Below are positions 25,697 to 36,274 of a DNA stretch of 64,000 bases, in pieces (position 1 is the first letter of the stretch; each line of letters starts with the position of its first letter). The stretch comes from Hoeflea marina (lineage in GTDB: Bacteria; Pseudomonadota; Alphaproteobacteria; Rhizobiales; Rhizobiaceae). Location of the stretch: assembly GCF_003182275.1 (NCBI RefSeq), contig NZ_QGTR01000003.1, positions 186,001 through 250,000 on the forward strand, in the 5' to 3' direction. The position numbers were made by a program, and so were the translations under genes. Below the pieces are notes generated by a model. It was not told the origin of the DNA. It worked only from the letters and a program-made list of their open reading frames with translations, and did no database searches.

Positions 25697-25933
25697 GTGC
25701 CCACGGTGTTGGAATGGAAGGGCTGGAAGTTTCTGTTCTACTGCCTCGACTATGCCGAACCCCCGCATGTCCATGTACGCAAGGACAGGAAGGAAGCTAA
25801 GATATGGCTTCATACTGTGGAAGTCGCCCGCAACCGCCGCTGTTCCGATCAGGAACTAGCCTCACTGGTGCGAGTGACCCAAGACAACAGGACAGCATTT
25901 CTGGAGAAATGGCATGAACACTTTGGAAATTGA
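25697..25933 (+). CDS. DUF4160 protein
   Basis: A 78-residue protein that starts MPTVLEWKGWKFLFY and contains PPHVHVRKDRKEAKIWL, the core of the DUF4160 family. The GTG start lies 9 bases after the pccB stop. It overlaps the DUF2442 gene downstream by 20 bases. DUF4160-DUF2442 pairs occur widely as small mobile-looking modules and have been suggested to be toxin-antitoxin-like, but no biochemical function is established. Its placement inside the pcc operon suggests insertion as a module. Confidence 0.75.
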   Translation: MPTVLEWKGWKFLFYCLDYAEPPHVHVRKDRKEAKIWLHTVEVARNRRCSDQELASLVRVTQDNRTAFLEKWHEHFGN

Positions 25934-26192
25934 CCTGGAGCGGCTGGAGCCTGTGAGCGTGAAATGCGACGTTACGCACCTGCATGTCACACTCGGCGAC
26001 GGAGTGGTGATCAGCACGCCGCTGTGGTGGTATCCGCGGCTGCTCGCCGCCACCCCCGACGAGTTGAGCAAGGTCGAGTTGTCCCCTTTCGGCATCCACT
26101 GGCCGTCGCTCAACGAGGACCTCAGCGTCACCGGCCTGATCGAAGGCCGCAAGGCGGCGGGCGCGGTCCCTCCGGCGGATGCCGCAGAATGA
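25914..26192 (+). CDS. DUF2442 protein
   Basis: A 92-residue protein of the DUF2442 family. The characteristic parts are the strand-rich N-terminal half (VTHLHVTLGDGVVISTPLWWYPRL) and the FGIHWPSLNEDLSV segment. The ATG lies inside the 3' end of the DUF4160 gene, which implies coupled translation. Partners of this kind are predicted to bind DNA or act as antitoxins in some operons, but this is not shown. It is the second member of the module between pccB and pccA. Confidence 0.75.
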   Translation: MNTLEIDLERLEPVSVKCDVTHLHVTLGDGVVISTPLWWYPRLLAATPDELSKVELSPFGIHWPSLNEDLSVTGLIEGRKAAGAVPPADAAE

Positions 26193-26259
26193 CAATGACA
26201 CCAAGGCCGGGATCGCTCCCGGCAGACCCACCCCATTCGCACCTCAAAGGCAGCATCTA

Positions 26260-26637
26260 ATGGCCAATCTTCCCAACATGACCAAGCATCGCGGCATTCC
26301 TTCGGGGCTGCCCGGCACCGGGTTCCAGTTCACCATCCGGCGCGCCAATCCGCGTGGCGTCAGCCCGCTGTTCGCGCGCCAGCGCATGGGCGACCGGACG
26401 CCGACTGAAAAGTTCGCGGACCTGGCCTTCCTGCACGCGCTCTGGCATCGATTCGGGGCCGAGCCGTTCGAGCGTGGCAATCTCGATGCCGGCCGCATCA
26501 ACTGGCTGTTCGGTCGCGAGCTGATCCCGGCGGAATCCCCCTTCGATCCGGCCTCCTACGATTCGCTGCTGAAGATCAACGAGCAGGCTGCGAGGCAGAA
26601 TTTCCCCGACGCCTTCAAGGACGTGCTGCACGTCTGA
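26260..26637 (+). CDS. Hypothetical protein between pccB and pccA
   Basis: A 125-residue protein starting MANLPNMTKHRGIPSG; AAAGG precedes the ATG. It has no signal peptide or membrane segment and is basic near the N terminus (RRANPRGVSPLFARQRMG). I do not recognise a family. Codon use is like its neighbours, and 63 bases separate it from pccA on the same strand, so it is likely translated from the pcc mRNA. It could be an accessory factor of the carboxylase or part of the inserted module. Confidence 0.6.
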   Translation: MANLPNMTKHRGIPSGLPGTGFQFTIRRANPRGVSPLFARQRMGDRTPTEKFADLAFLHALWHRFGAEPFERGNLDAGRINWLFGRELIPAESPFDPASYDSLLKINEQAARQNFPDAFKDVLHV

Positions 26638-26700
26638 GGCCTGCCCGAAGCTGCCGTGCCGCCTGACAGTGCCACCCATTGCGCAAGGAATGCCCTTTCG

Positions 26701-28707
26701 ATGTTTTCCAAGATCCTCATTGCCAACCGCGGCGAAATTGCCTGCCGGGTCATCAAGTCGGCGCGCAGGATGGGCATTGCCACCGTCGCCGTCTATTCCG
26801 ACGCCGACCGCAACGCGGTGCATGTGGAGATGGCCGACGAGGCGGTGCATATCGGGCCGTCGCCGGCCAGCCAGTCCTATCTGATCCCGGACAAGATCAT
26901 CGCCGCCTGCAAGGCCACCGGCGCCCAGGCAGTGCATCCGGGCTACGGATTTCTGTCCGAGCGCGCAAGCTTCTGCGAGGCGCTGGAGGCCGAGGGCATC
27001 GTCTTCATCGGTCCCAAGGTGAAGGCCATCGAGGCGATGGGCGACAAGATCACCTCGAAGAAGATCGCAGCCGAAGCCGGCGTTTCCACCGTGCCCGGCC
27101 ATATGGGCCTGATCGACGACGCCGCGCATGCGGTCGAAATCTCGCGCGGCGTCGGCTATCCGGTGATGATCAAGGCCTCGGCGGGCGGCGGCGGCAAGGG
27201 CATGCGGATTGCCTGGAACGACGCCGAGGCGCGCGAGGGCTTCGACCGCTCCAAATCGGAGGCCGCCAGTTCCTTCGGCGACGACCGCATCTTCATCGAG
27301 AAGTTCATCGAGGAGCCGCGCCACATCGAGATCCAGCTGCTCGGCGACAGCCACGGCACCACGCTCTATCTCGGCGAACGCGAATGCTCGATCCAGCGCC
27401 GCAACCAGAAGGTCGTGGAGGAGGCGCCCTCGCCCTTCATCGACGCCGCCACGCGCAAGGCCATGGGCGAGCAGTCGGTGGCGCTGGCCAGAGCCGTGGA
27501 CTACGAATCGGCAGGTACGGTGGAGTTCATCGTCGACAAGAATCGCAATTTCTACTTCCTCGAGATGAACACCCGGCTGCAGGTCGAGCACCCGGTGACC
27601 GAGCTCGTCACCGGCATCGACCTGGTCGAGCAGATGATCCGGATCGCCGCCGGCGAGAGGCTGGCGTTCGGGCAGGATGACGTCAGGCTTGACGGCTGGG
27701 CGATCGAAAGCCGGCTCTATGCCGAGGATCCCTATCGCGGCTTTCTTCCGTCGATCGGCCGGTTGACGCGCTACCGCCCGCCCGAGGAAGGCACGGTCGA
27801 CGGCGTGACGCTGCGCAACGACACCGGGGTCACCGAGGGCTCGGAGATCTCGATGTTCTACGACCCGATGATCGCCAAGCTCTGCACCCACGCGCCCGAC
27901 CGGCTGACGGCAATCGACGCCATGGCCGACGCGCTCGACCGCTTCGTCGTCGAAGGCATCGGCCACAACCTGCCGTTCCTGTCGGCGCTGATGCAGCATC
28001 CGCGCTGGCGCGAGGGACGGCTGTCGACCGGCTTCATCGCCGAGGAATATCCGGACGGCTTCGGCCCGGTGGAGCCGGACGAGGCAACCCGCGAGCGGCT
28101 CTCGATCGCGGCGCTGACGTTGTCGCACATGCGCGGAAAGCGCAGCGCCGACATTTCCGGGGCGCGCTTCCACCAGGCGGCCCGGCGCGCGCATCAGGAC
28201 AAGGTGGTGCGGCTCGGCCGCGCCGAGCTCAACGGCCATATCGACGATGCCGACGAGGGCTACATGGTGGGCATCAACGGCCACCAGGCAGTGGCGGTGA
28301 CCAGCGACTGGTTCCCCGGCGCCGGCATCGCCATCTTCACCATCGACGGCGTCAGGCATGCGATCAAGGCGGAACCCGCTGCCGCGGGCTGGCGGCTGAG
28401 GCAGCGCGGCATCGACATCAAGGCGCAGGTGTTCTCGCCGCGCATCGCCGAACTCGCCCGGCTGATGCCGGAAAAGGCCGCAGCCGACACGTCTAGCCTG
28501 CTGTTGTGCCCGATGCCGGGACTGGTGGTGTCGATCGCCGTCGTGGAGGGCCAGGAGGTGCAGGAAGGCCAGACGCTCGCCGTCATCGAGGCGATGAAGA
28601 TGGAAAACGTGCTCAAGGCCGAAAAGCGCGGCGTCATCGCCAGGATCCCGGTCAAGGCCGGCGACAGCCTGGCCGTCGACGAGGTGATCATGGAGTTCGT
28701 GAAGTGA
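26701..28707 (+). CDS. pccA: Propionyl-CoA carboxylase alpha subunit (biotin carboxylase + BCCP)
   Basis: A 668-residue subunit. The biotin carboxylase N-terminal domain opens KILIANRGEIACRVI; the ATP-grasp glycine loop is GGGGKGMR, and NTRLQVEHPVTE follows. A PCC-specific linker leads to the biotinyl domain, where the biotin lysine is K633 in the AMKM motif, 35 residues from the end as expected. With PccB it makes methylmalonyl-CoA from propionyl-CoA. The methylmalonyl-CoA mutase gene follows after a palindromic repeat. The ATG at 26701 gives the standard start MFSKIL. Confidence 0.95.
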   Translation: MFSKILIANRGEIACRVIKSARRMGIATVAVYSDADRNAVHVEMADEAVHIGPSPASQSYLIPDKIIAACKATGAQAVHPGYGFLSERASFCEALEAEGIVFIGPKVKAIEAMGDKITSKKIAAEAGVSTVPGHMGLIDDAAHAVEISRGVGYPVMIKASAGGGGKGMRIAWNDAEAREGFDRSKSEAASSFGDDRIFIEKFIEEPRHIEIQLLGDSHGTTLYLGERECSIQRRNQKVVEEAPSPFIDAATRKAMGEQSVALARAVDYESAGTVEFIVDKNRNFYFLEMNTRLQVEHPVTELVTGIDLVEQMIRIAAGERLAFGQDDVRLDGWAIESRLYAEDPYRGFLPSIGRLTRYRPPEEGTVDGVTLRNDTGVTEGSEISMFYDPMIAKLCTHAPDRLTAIDAMADALDRFVVEGIGHNLPFLSALMQHPRWREGRLSTGFIAEEYPDGFGPVEPDEATRERLSIAALTLSHMRGKRSADISGARFHQAARRAHQDKVVRLGRAELNGHIDDADEGYMVGINGHQAVAVTSDWFPGAGIAIFTIDGVRHAIKAEPAAAGWRLRQRGIDIKAQVFSPRIAELARLMPEKAAADTSSLLLCPMPGLVVSIAVVEGQEVQEGQTLAVIEAMKMENVLKAEKRGVIARIPVKAGDSLAVDEVIMEFVK

Positions 28708-28728
28708 TCGGTTTGCTCACGCTGAAAG

Positions 28729-28888
28729 ACCCCTCCCCAACCCCTCCCCACAAGGGGGAGGGGCTTGGTGCCGGCCGCACCCTCAGCGCTCGAGCCAAAA
28801 CATCTCTCCCGCAGGAAGCTCAGGATTGTTCGCTGCAAAGGCGGTGGGAAAAGCCCCTCCCCCCTGTGGGGAGGGGTTGGGGAGGGGT
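28729..28888. repeat. Palindromic repeat element between pccA and the mutase gene
   Basis: Two 38-base units, 28729-28766 and 28851-28888, are inverted copies of each other with one mismatch. Each itself contains short complementary CCCCTCCCC and GGGGAGGGG tracts. The 84-base centre shows no gene. Rhizobial genomes carry many intergenic elements of this CCCTCCCC type, so this is probably one copy of a dispersed family. Transcribed, the units could form a long stem between pccA and the mutase mRNA. Confidence 0.75.
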
Positions 28889-28924
28889 CTATTCCCATAG
28901 CACCGGCTCGCAAGGATCAGCACA

Positions 28925-31063
<2,139 letters not shown>

Positions 31064-31072
31064 GGCACAGCA

Positions 31073-31105
31073 CGCGGCAGCAGGCTTGACCTCACCGCTG
31101 CCGCG
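31073..31105 (+). terminator. Hairpin downstream of the mutase gene
   Basis: CGCGGCAGC and its perfect complement GCTGCCGCG form a 9-bp stem with a 15-base loop, starting 9 bases after the mutase stop. A smaller hairpin (31147-31163) follows before the convergent iclR gene. There is no U tract, so termination may be inefficient or Rho-assisted. Confidence 0.45.
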
Positions 31106-31178
31106 GGATCGGTCGGCTTTCCGTCATTGGGTCAGCGACGTTGAGACCGGCGGGCTTCGCCGGCCTCTGCCCTACCCC

Positions 31179-31952
31179 TCAGTCTCCAGCGGCGTCCATC
31201 ATCACCTCGCCGAGGCGGCTTGCTGCGTCGAGCAGCAGGCTGCGGCTTTCGGCCAGACCCTCGACATTAAGCCGCAGGGTCGGTCCGTGATACGCGAGCG
31301 CGGCGAAGAAGCGGCCCCGCGCGTCGCGGATCGGCACGGCGATGGCGATCATCCCGTCCATGAATTCCTCGTCATCGATGGCATAGCCCTGGCGGGCAAC
31401 CCGGTCGAGTTCCGCGAGCAGCCTGTCCGGATCGGTGATGGTGCGGTCGGATTTGCGCTCGAGCTGAAGTGACATCACCATCTTGCGGCGCGCGGCGCGC
31501 GGCAGCCCCGCCAGAAAGGTCTTGCCGCTGGCGGTGCAATGGAACGGCACCGAGGTGCCGATCGGCAACTGCACCCGGAAGGCCCAGTCCGTCTCCACCC
31601 GGTCGACATAGCTCATGCCGCCCTCCCCCGGCACGACGAAATTGACCGTCTCGCGCACCTGGCGGGCGACGGTTTCGAGGATCTGGCGCCGGGCGATGTG
31701 GGTGCGCGACGCATAGAGCACGCCGGACCCGATCAGCCGGAGCCGCCGTGCCGGCCTGAGCCGCTTGCCGGTCGGCTCATAGACCAGGAAGCCCTCCTCC
31801 ACCAGCGTGGCGCACAGCCGGTGTACCGTCTGCTTGGGCAGGCCGATATGGGCGTTGATCTCGGTCGGGCTCATCGGCACGTCGGACTGGCCGACGACCT
31901 CCAGGATGAGCAGGGTGCGCAGATTGGTGGGGATACGGTCCGTGTCGGCCAT
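31179..31952 (-). CDS. IclR-family transcriptional regulator
   Basis: A 257-residue regulator. The winged helix-turn-helix covers about residues 10-70 (MSPTEINAHIGLPKQTVHRL), and the IclR effector domain about 85-250. The ATG at 31952 follows CAGGAG; a further upstream GTG would add six residues. It is divergent from the GMC oxidoreductase gene, with two short inverted repeats in the 136-base gap, and so probably controls that gene. The effector is unknown. Confidence 0.85.
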   Translation of the reverse strand: MADTDRIPTNLRTLLILEVVGQSDVPMSPTEINAHIGLPKQTVHRLCATLVEEGFLVYEPTGKRLRPARRLRLIGSGVLYASRTHIARRQILETVARQVRETVNFVVPGEGGMSYVDRVETDWAFRVQLPIGTSVPFHCTASGKTFLAGLPRAARRKMVMSLQLERKSDRTITDPDRLLAELDRVARQGYAIDDEEFMDGMIAIAVPIRDARGRFFAALAYHGPTLRLNVEGLAESRSLLLDAASRLGEVMMDAAGD

Positions 31953-32025
31953 CGTCGGGTTCTCCTGCACACTCAGAATCCTGATCCGGCTCCGGGCGGA
32001 GACTTGTCATGACCTTGAAAACGTG

Positions 32026-32066
32026 ATTACCTTAATAAACGGTAATTAAAGTCTCATTTTTTGAGA
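32026..32066. promoter_or_regulatory. Two inverted repeats between iclR and the GMC oxidoreductase gene
   Basis: ATTACC-N9-GGTAAT (32026-32046) and TCTCA-N5-TGAGA (32052-32066) lie next to each other in an AT-rich patch. The first resembles the short palindromes bound by IclR-family proteins. They sit between 22 and 63 bases upstream of the GMC start codon, a position suited to either repression or activation. Confidence 0.45.
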
Positions 32067-32088
32067 TTGTCAACCCTCTGGAGGCCTG

Positions 32089-33684
32089 GTGGAATTTGAT
32101 TTCATCATAGTGGGTGCGGGATCGGCGGGATGCGTGCTCGCCAACCGCCTGTCGGCCGATCCCAAGGTCAGCGTGGCGCTGGTCGAGGCCGGCGGCCGCG
32201 ACCTCTCGCCCTGGATCCACATCCCGGTCGGCTATTTCAGGACCATCAAGAACCCGGCGCTCAACTGGATGTACCGGACCGAACCGGACCCGGGCCTCAA
32301 CGGACGGTCTATCAACTGGCCGCGCGGCAAGACGCTCGGCGGCTCGAGTTCGATCAATGGGCTGCTCTATGTGCGCGGACAGCGCCAGGACTATGACGGG
32401 TGGCGGGACCTCGGCAATGCGGGCTGGGGCTGGGACGAGGTGCTGCCCTTTTTCCGCCGCTCCGAGACCTGGGAGGGCGGGGCCGATGCCTTTCGCGGCG
32501 GTGAGGGACCGCTGTCGGTGACGCGCTCGCGGCAGACCTGGCGCATCGTCGATGCCTGGCTCGATGCCGCCGTGGCCGCGGGCCATCACACCAACCCCGA
32601 CTACAACGGCGCCGAGCAGGAAGGCGTCGGCCACTTCCAGCTCACCGCCCGCCACGGCCTGCGCTGCAGCGCCGCTCGTGCCTATCTGGCGCCGGTGCGC
32701 GGCCGAAAGAACCTCCGGATCTTCACCCATGCGACCACGGAGAAGCTGCTGTTTTCCGGCCGCCGCGCCGTCGGCATTGCCGCCACCCGGCAAGGCGAGA
32801 GCTTCGAGCTGAAGGCGCGCGGCGAAGTCATCCTGTCGGCAGGCGCCATCGGATCGCCGCAGCTGCTGATGCTGTCGGGCATAGGCGACCCCGCCGAACT
32901 CGGCCGTCACGGCATCGAGGTGCTGCAGGCCAGCCCCGGCGTCGGCAGGAACCTGCAGGATCATCTGCAGGCCCGTCCGGTCTACCGCTGCAGCCTGCCG
33001 ACCATCAACACGCGGGCGCGCGGGCTCGTCAACCAGATGCGCATCGGACTCGAATACCTCCTCCGTCAATCGGGGCCGCTGACCATGGCCGCCAGCCTCG
33101 GCACTGCGTTTCTCAAGACCAGGCCCGACCTCGACCGCCCCGACATCCAGTTCCATATCCAGCCCTTCAGCGCCGACAACCCCACCCGCGGCACGCATGA
33201 ATTCGACGCCTTCACCGCCTCGGTGCTGCAACTGCGGCCGGAGAGCTGCGGCCACCTGGCGCTGAGATCGGCCAGCATCCACGATCACCCGGCGATCCAT
33301 CCGAATTACCTCGCCACCGAGCTGGACCGGCGGACGCTGGTCGACGGCATCCGCATCGCGCGCCGGATCTGCCGCCAGGATCCCGTCCAGGGCCTGATCA
33401 CCGGCGAACACGCACCCGGCGCCGACATCGCCGACGGCGACGATGCCGCCCTCATCGACTGGGCGCGCAACACCGCCACCACGATCTACCATCCCACCGG
33501 CACCTGCCGAATGGGCAGCGACCCGCTGGCGGTGGTCGATGCGCGGCTTCGCGTGCATAGCATCGAGGGGCTGCGGGTGGTCGATGCATCGATCATGCCG
33601 AGGATCGTGTCCGGCAACACCAATGCGCCGGCGATCATGATCGGCGAAAAGGCAGCGGACATGATCAGGGGAGACGCCCGATGA
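32089..33684 (+). CDS. GMC-family FAD oxidoreductase (choline/alcohol dehydrogenase type)
   Basis: A 531-residue GMC oxidoreductase. The N-terminal FAD motif is [18 protein letters not shown], the first GMC signature reads [18 protein letters not shown], and the C-terminal half carries the catalytic histidine region ([13 protein letters not shown]). The family oxidises primary alcohols to aldehydes at the membrane or in the cytoplasm. The GTG at 32089 follows GGAGG. The gene is divergent from iclR, with a TerC-family gene 30 bases downstream. Betaine-aldehyde partners are absent, so a choline role is not supported; the substrate is open. Confidence 0.85.
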   Translation: MEFDFIIVGAGSAGCVLANRLSADPKVSVALVEAGGRDLSPWIHIPVGYFRTIKNPALNWMYRTEPDPGLNGRSINWPRGKTLGGSSSINGLLYVRGQRQDYDGWRDLGNAGWGWDEVLPFFRRSETWEGGADAFRGGEGPLSVTRSRQTWRIVDAWLDAAVAAGHHTNPDYNGAEQEGVGHFQLTARHGLRCSAARAYLAPVRGRKNLRIFTHATTEKLLFSGRRAVGIAATRQGESFELKARGEVILSAGAIGSPQLLMLSGIGDPAELGRHGIEVLQASPGVGRNLQDHLQARPVYRCSLPTINTRARGLVNQMRIGLEYLLRQSGPLTMAASLGTAFLKTRPDLDRPDIQFHIQPFSADNPTRGTHEFDAFTASVLQLRPESCGHLALRSASIHDHPAIHPNYLATELDRRTLVDGIRIARRICRQDPVQGLITGEHAPGADIADGDDAALIDWARNTATTIYHPTGTCRMGSDPLAVVDARLRVHSIEGLRVVDASIMPRIVSGNTNAPAIMIGEKAADMIRGDAR

Positions 33685-33714
33685 CCCATCCATGTCCATG
33701 GCGGCGCCCCCACC

Positions 33715-34365
33715 ATGCTTGAAGAACTCCTCAACTTCGGCTCCATCGTCATCGCCGACATCGTGCTGTCGGGCGACAACGCGCTGATCATCGGGATGGT
33801 TGCCGCGTCGCTGGCACCGGAACTGCGCCGCCGCGCCATCATCTTCGGCATGGTGATCGCCGCGCTCATGCGAATCGGCTTCGCGCTGATCGCCACCAAT
33901 CTGCTGGACATTCCAGGCCTGCTGCTGCTGGGCTCGCTGCTGCTGTTCTGGGTCTGCTGGCGGCTCTATGGCGAGATCCGCTCCAACATCGACGCGGAGG
34001 CGGCGCTGGCGCTCGCCACCGCCGACAGCGCCACCGCGGGCTACACCGGCGCGCCGCGGCGCAGCCTCGGCAGTGCGCTGATCGCCATCGGCGTCGCCGA
34101 TGTCTCGATGTCCATCGACAATGTGCTTGCTGTGGCGGCGATCGCCCGCGGCAACGAGGAACTGCTGATCTTCGGGCTGGGCCTGGCGATCCTGCTGATG
34201 GCGTTCGCAGCCACGCTGATCATGAAGCTGCTTTCGCGCTTTCCATGGGTCTCCTGGCTGGGGCTCGCGGTGCTCGTCTATGTGGCCGGGGAAATGTTTC
34301 ACCGGGGCATCTTCGATCCCGGCACCGGCATCCTCGCCTACGCCCAGGGGACCGGCGCGACGTGA
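33715..34365 (+). CDS. TerC/YjbE-family integral membrane protein
   Basis: A 216-residue protein with about seven membrane segments. The paired acidic motifs [15 protein letters not shown] and [16 protein letters not shown] are hallmarks of the TerC/YkoY/YjbE group, several of which export manganese or help metallate exported proteins. The ATG at 33715 starts close behind the GMC gene, so the two may share a transcript without a functional link. I found no yybP-ykoY-like riboswitch signature upstream. Metal specificity is an inference from the family. Confidence 0.8.
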   Translation: MLEELLNFGSIVIADIVLSGDNALIIGMVAASLAPELRRRAIIFGMVIAALMRIGFALIATNLLDIPGLLLLGSLLLFWVCWRLYGEIRSNIDAEAALALATADSATAGYTGAPRRSLGSALIAIGVADVSMSIDNVLAVAAIARGNEELLIFGLGLAILLMAFAATLIMKLLSRFPWVSWLGLAVLVYVAGEMFHRGIFDPGTGILAYAQGTGAT

Positions 34366-34390
34366 CACGAACAGGGAATTCCCGCGCAGC

Positions 34391-34418
34391 GACCGCTGAT
34401 ACGCCTTCGGCAGCGGTC
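34391..34418 (+). terminator. Hairpin between terC-like gene and TRAP dctP
   Basis: GACCGCTG and CAGCGGTC form a perfect 8-bp stem over a 12-base loop. It starts 25 bases after the TerC-family stop and ends 47 bases before the dctP ATG. It could end the upstream transcript or lie in the dctP leader. No U tract follows. Confidence 0.4.
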
Positions 34419-34465
34419 CAGGGAAGTGGAGGAGAAGAGGGCAGGAACGGACAAGGGAGGAACAG

Positions 34466-35584
34466 ATGTCCATTCTCAAGACAGTCAGCCGAGGCACCGC
34501 CGTCGCGGTGCTGATCTCTGCAGCGCTTGCAATTCCGCAGGCGGCCAGTGCCAAGACCGTCATACGGGTGCAATCGGTCATCCCGACGGGCGCCGACGAA
34601 ATCGTCATGCTCAAGGACTTCGGCGAGGACGTCAAAGCGCTGACCGACGGCGAAGTGGTGATCGAGGTGCTGCCCGCGGGCGCCGTCGTCGGCGTGCAGG
34701 AAACGCTCGACGCCGTCGACAGCGGCCTGCTGGAAGGCGGCTTCGCCTGGACCCACTACTGGTCGGGCAAGCATCCCGCCGCCATGCTGTTCGGCTCGCC
34801 GGTGGCGGGCGCCGGCATCGGCATAGACAACATCGCCTTCATGTCCTGGTATCTCAATGCCGGCGGCAAGGAGCTCTATGACGAGCTCTGGACGGAAATG
34901 GGCATGAATGTGAAGGGCTTCATGCTGCAGCCGGCAGGACCGGAAGCGCTCGGCTGGTTCAAGGAGCCGATCGAGACCATGGCCGACTTCCGCAAGTACC
35001 GCTTCCGCACGCCTCCCGGCATTCCCGGGCAGACCTACAAGGATATCGGCGTGGCCTCGGTGGCCATGGGCGGCGGCGACATCCTGCCGGCACTGGAAAA
35101 AGGCACCATCGACGCTGCCGAATGGTGCTGCCCGAAGCCCGACTCGGTGTTCGGTTTCCAGAAGGTGCTCAAGCACTATTATCTCCAGGGCCTCCACCAG
35201 GTGGTGGTCAACGCCGACCTCTACATCAACGGCGACGTCTATCGCAGCCTGACGCCGCTGCAGCAGAAGGCGCTCGAAGTCGCCGCGAATGCCTCGCTGA
35301 TGAAGTCGATGGCCTACCGCATCAACGAAAACGGCATCGCACTCGACAAGCTCGTCAACGAGGACGGCGTCATCCTGCATGACACGCCGGACGACTACTT
35401 CACCGAGTACATGGCGGCGGCCGCCAAGGCGCTGGAGCAGAACGCAGCGGAAAACCCCTTCTTCAAGAAGGTCTGGGACAGCCAGAAGGCATTCGCCAAG
35501 ACGGCCGTTCCCTACTGGGCCCAGGCGCAGCGCACCAACGCCAATCTCGGCGAGGCCTACGCCGACACGCTGAAGAAGCAGTAG
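34466..35584 (+). CDS. TRAP transporter substrate-binding protein, DctP family
   Basis: A 372-residue periplasmic protein. Residues 1-29 are a signal peptide with cleavage after ASA. The mature part is a DctP fold with the conserved R-containing KYRFRTPPGIPG and the DAAEWCCPKPDSVFGFQK region that binds organic acids. An excellent ribosome site (GGGAGGA) precedes the ATG. It is followed by a strong hairpin and then by the two membrane subunits and hpsNOP-like enzymes, so the ligand is probably 2,3-dihydroxypropane-1-sulfonate or a related hydroxy-sulfonate. TakP-type keto-acid binding is the main alternative. Confidence 0.85.
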   Translation: MSILKTVSRGTAVAVLISAALAIPQAASAKTVIRVQSVIPTGADEIVMLKDFGEDVKALTDGEVVIEVLPAGAVVGVQETLDAVDSGLLEGGFAWTHYWSGKHPAAMLFGSPVAGAGIGIDNIAFMSWYLNAGGKELYDELWTEMGMNVKGFMLQPAGPEALGWFKEPIETMADFRKYRFRTPPGIPGQTYKDIGVASVAMGGGDILPALEKGTIDAAEWCCPKPDSVFGFQKVLKHYYLQGLHQVVVNADLYINGDVYRSLTPLQQKALEVAANASLMKSMAYRINENGIALDKLVNEDGVILHDTPDDYFTEYMAAAAKALEQNAAENPFFKKVWDSQKAFAKTAVPYWAQAQRTNANLGEAYADTLKKQ

Positions 35585-35591
35585 CACCAGA

Positions 35592-35617
35592 GCCTGCCCG
35601 CCGATCGGCGGGCAGGC
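35592..35617 (+). terminator. Strong hairpin directly after dctP
   Basis: GCCTGCCCGCC-GATC-GGCGGGCAGGC is a perfect 11-bp stem with a four-base loop, followed by CTTTT. It starts 8 bases after the dctP stop. It has the form of an intrinsic terminator, but the membrane subunits follow in the same direction without an obvious new promoter. Partial termination or mRNA protection, giving excess binding protein, is the likely purpose. Confidence 0.7.
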
Positions 35618-35662
35618 CTTTTCCGGAGAGCGCCGGGCAGACCCGGCGCAGGGGAGGATACC

Positions 35663-36274
35663 GTGTCCGAGACCGACAAGAACGTGCTTCTGATTGGCGA
35701 CGAACTGCTCGCCGAACGCCGCGGCGGGCCGGAAGCCAGGCTGCCCGACGACATGCATCCGCTGGCGGCGAGAACCATCCATGCCATCGACTGGCTCAAC
35801 GACTGGACCGGCCGCATCGTCTGCCTGATGGTGGTGCCGATCATCTTCGCCATGGTCTATGAGGTGGTGGCGCGCAAGTTCTTCGTGGCCCCCACGCTCT
35901 GGTCCTACGACGTCTCGCGCATGCTCTACGGCATGTCGTTCATGCTCGGCGCCGGCTACGCGCTGATGCGCGGCCTGCACATCCGCGCCGACTTCATCTA
36001 TCGCGGCTTTTCCGAACGCATCCAGGGCCGCATCGACCTCATTCTGTATGTGGTCCTGTTCATGCCCTCGATGCTGCTGCTGCTGTATGCGGGCTACGAG
36101 TTCGCGCTCAAGTCGATCCTGCAGGGCGAGCGCGCCGGCGACAGCACCTGGGCGCCGATCGTCTGGCCGGTGAAATCCTCGTTTGCCATCGGCGTGGCGC
36201 TGCTGGCGCTGCAGGGCATTTCCGAGATCCTCAAGTCCTGGTATGCGGCGACCCGCGGAAAGTGGCCGGTCTGA
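35663..36274 (+). CDS. TRAP transporter small permease, DctQ family
   Basis: A 203-residue protein with four membrane segments in the DctQ pattern, preceded by a hydrophilic N-terminal stretch of about 45 residues. It pairs with the large DctM subunit. The GTG start follows GGGGAGGA. Its TGA overlaps the start of dctM as TGATG, a classic coupled junction. Together with dctP it makes a complete sodium-dependent importer. The substrate is inferred from the downstream hpsNOP-like genes. Confidence 0.88.
   Translation: MSETDKNVLLIGDELLAERRGGPEARLPDDMHPLAARTIHAIDWLNDWTGRIVCLMVVPIIFAMVYEVVARKFFVAPTLWSYDVSRMLYGMSFMLGAGYALMRGLHIRADFIYRGFSERIQGRIDLILYVVLFMPSMLLLLYAGYEFALKSILQGERAGDSTWAPIVWPVKSSFAIGVALLALQGISEILKSWYAATRGKWPV

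Noticed and set aside
28729-28888. Insertion sequence or CRISPR repeat between pccA and the mutase gene
   Set aside because: The element is 160 bases with inverted, not direct, units and no transposase or spacers.
33685-33714. Manganese (yybP-ykoY) riboswitch before the TerC-family gene
   Set aside because: The gap is only 30 bases and holds no recognisable riboswitch core.
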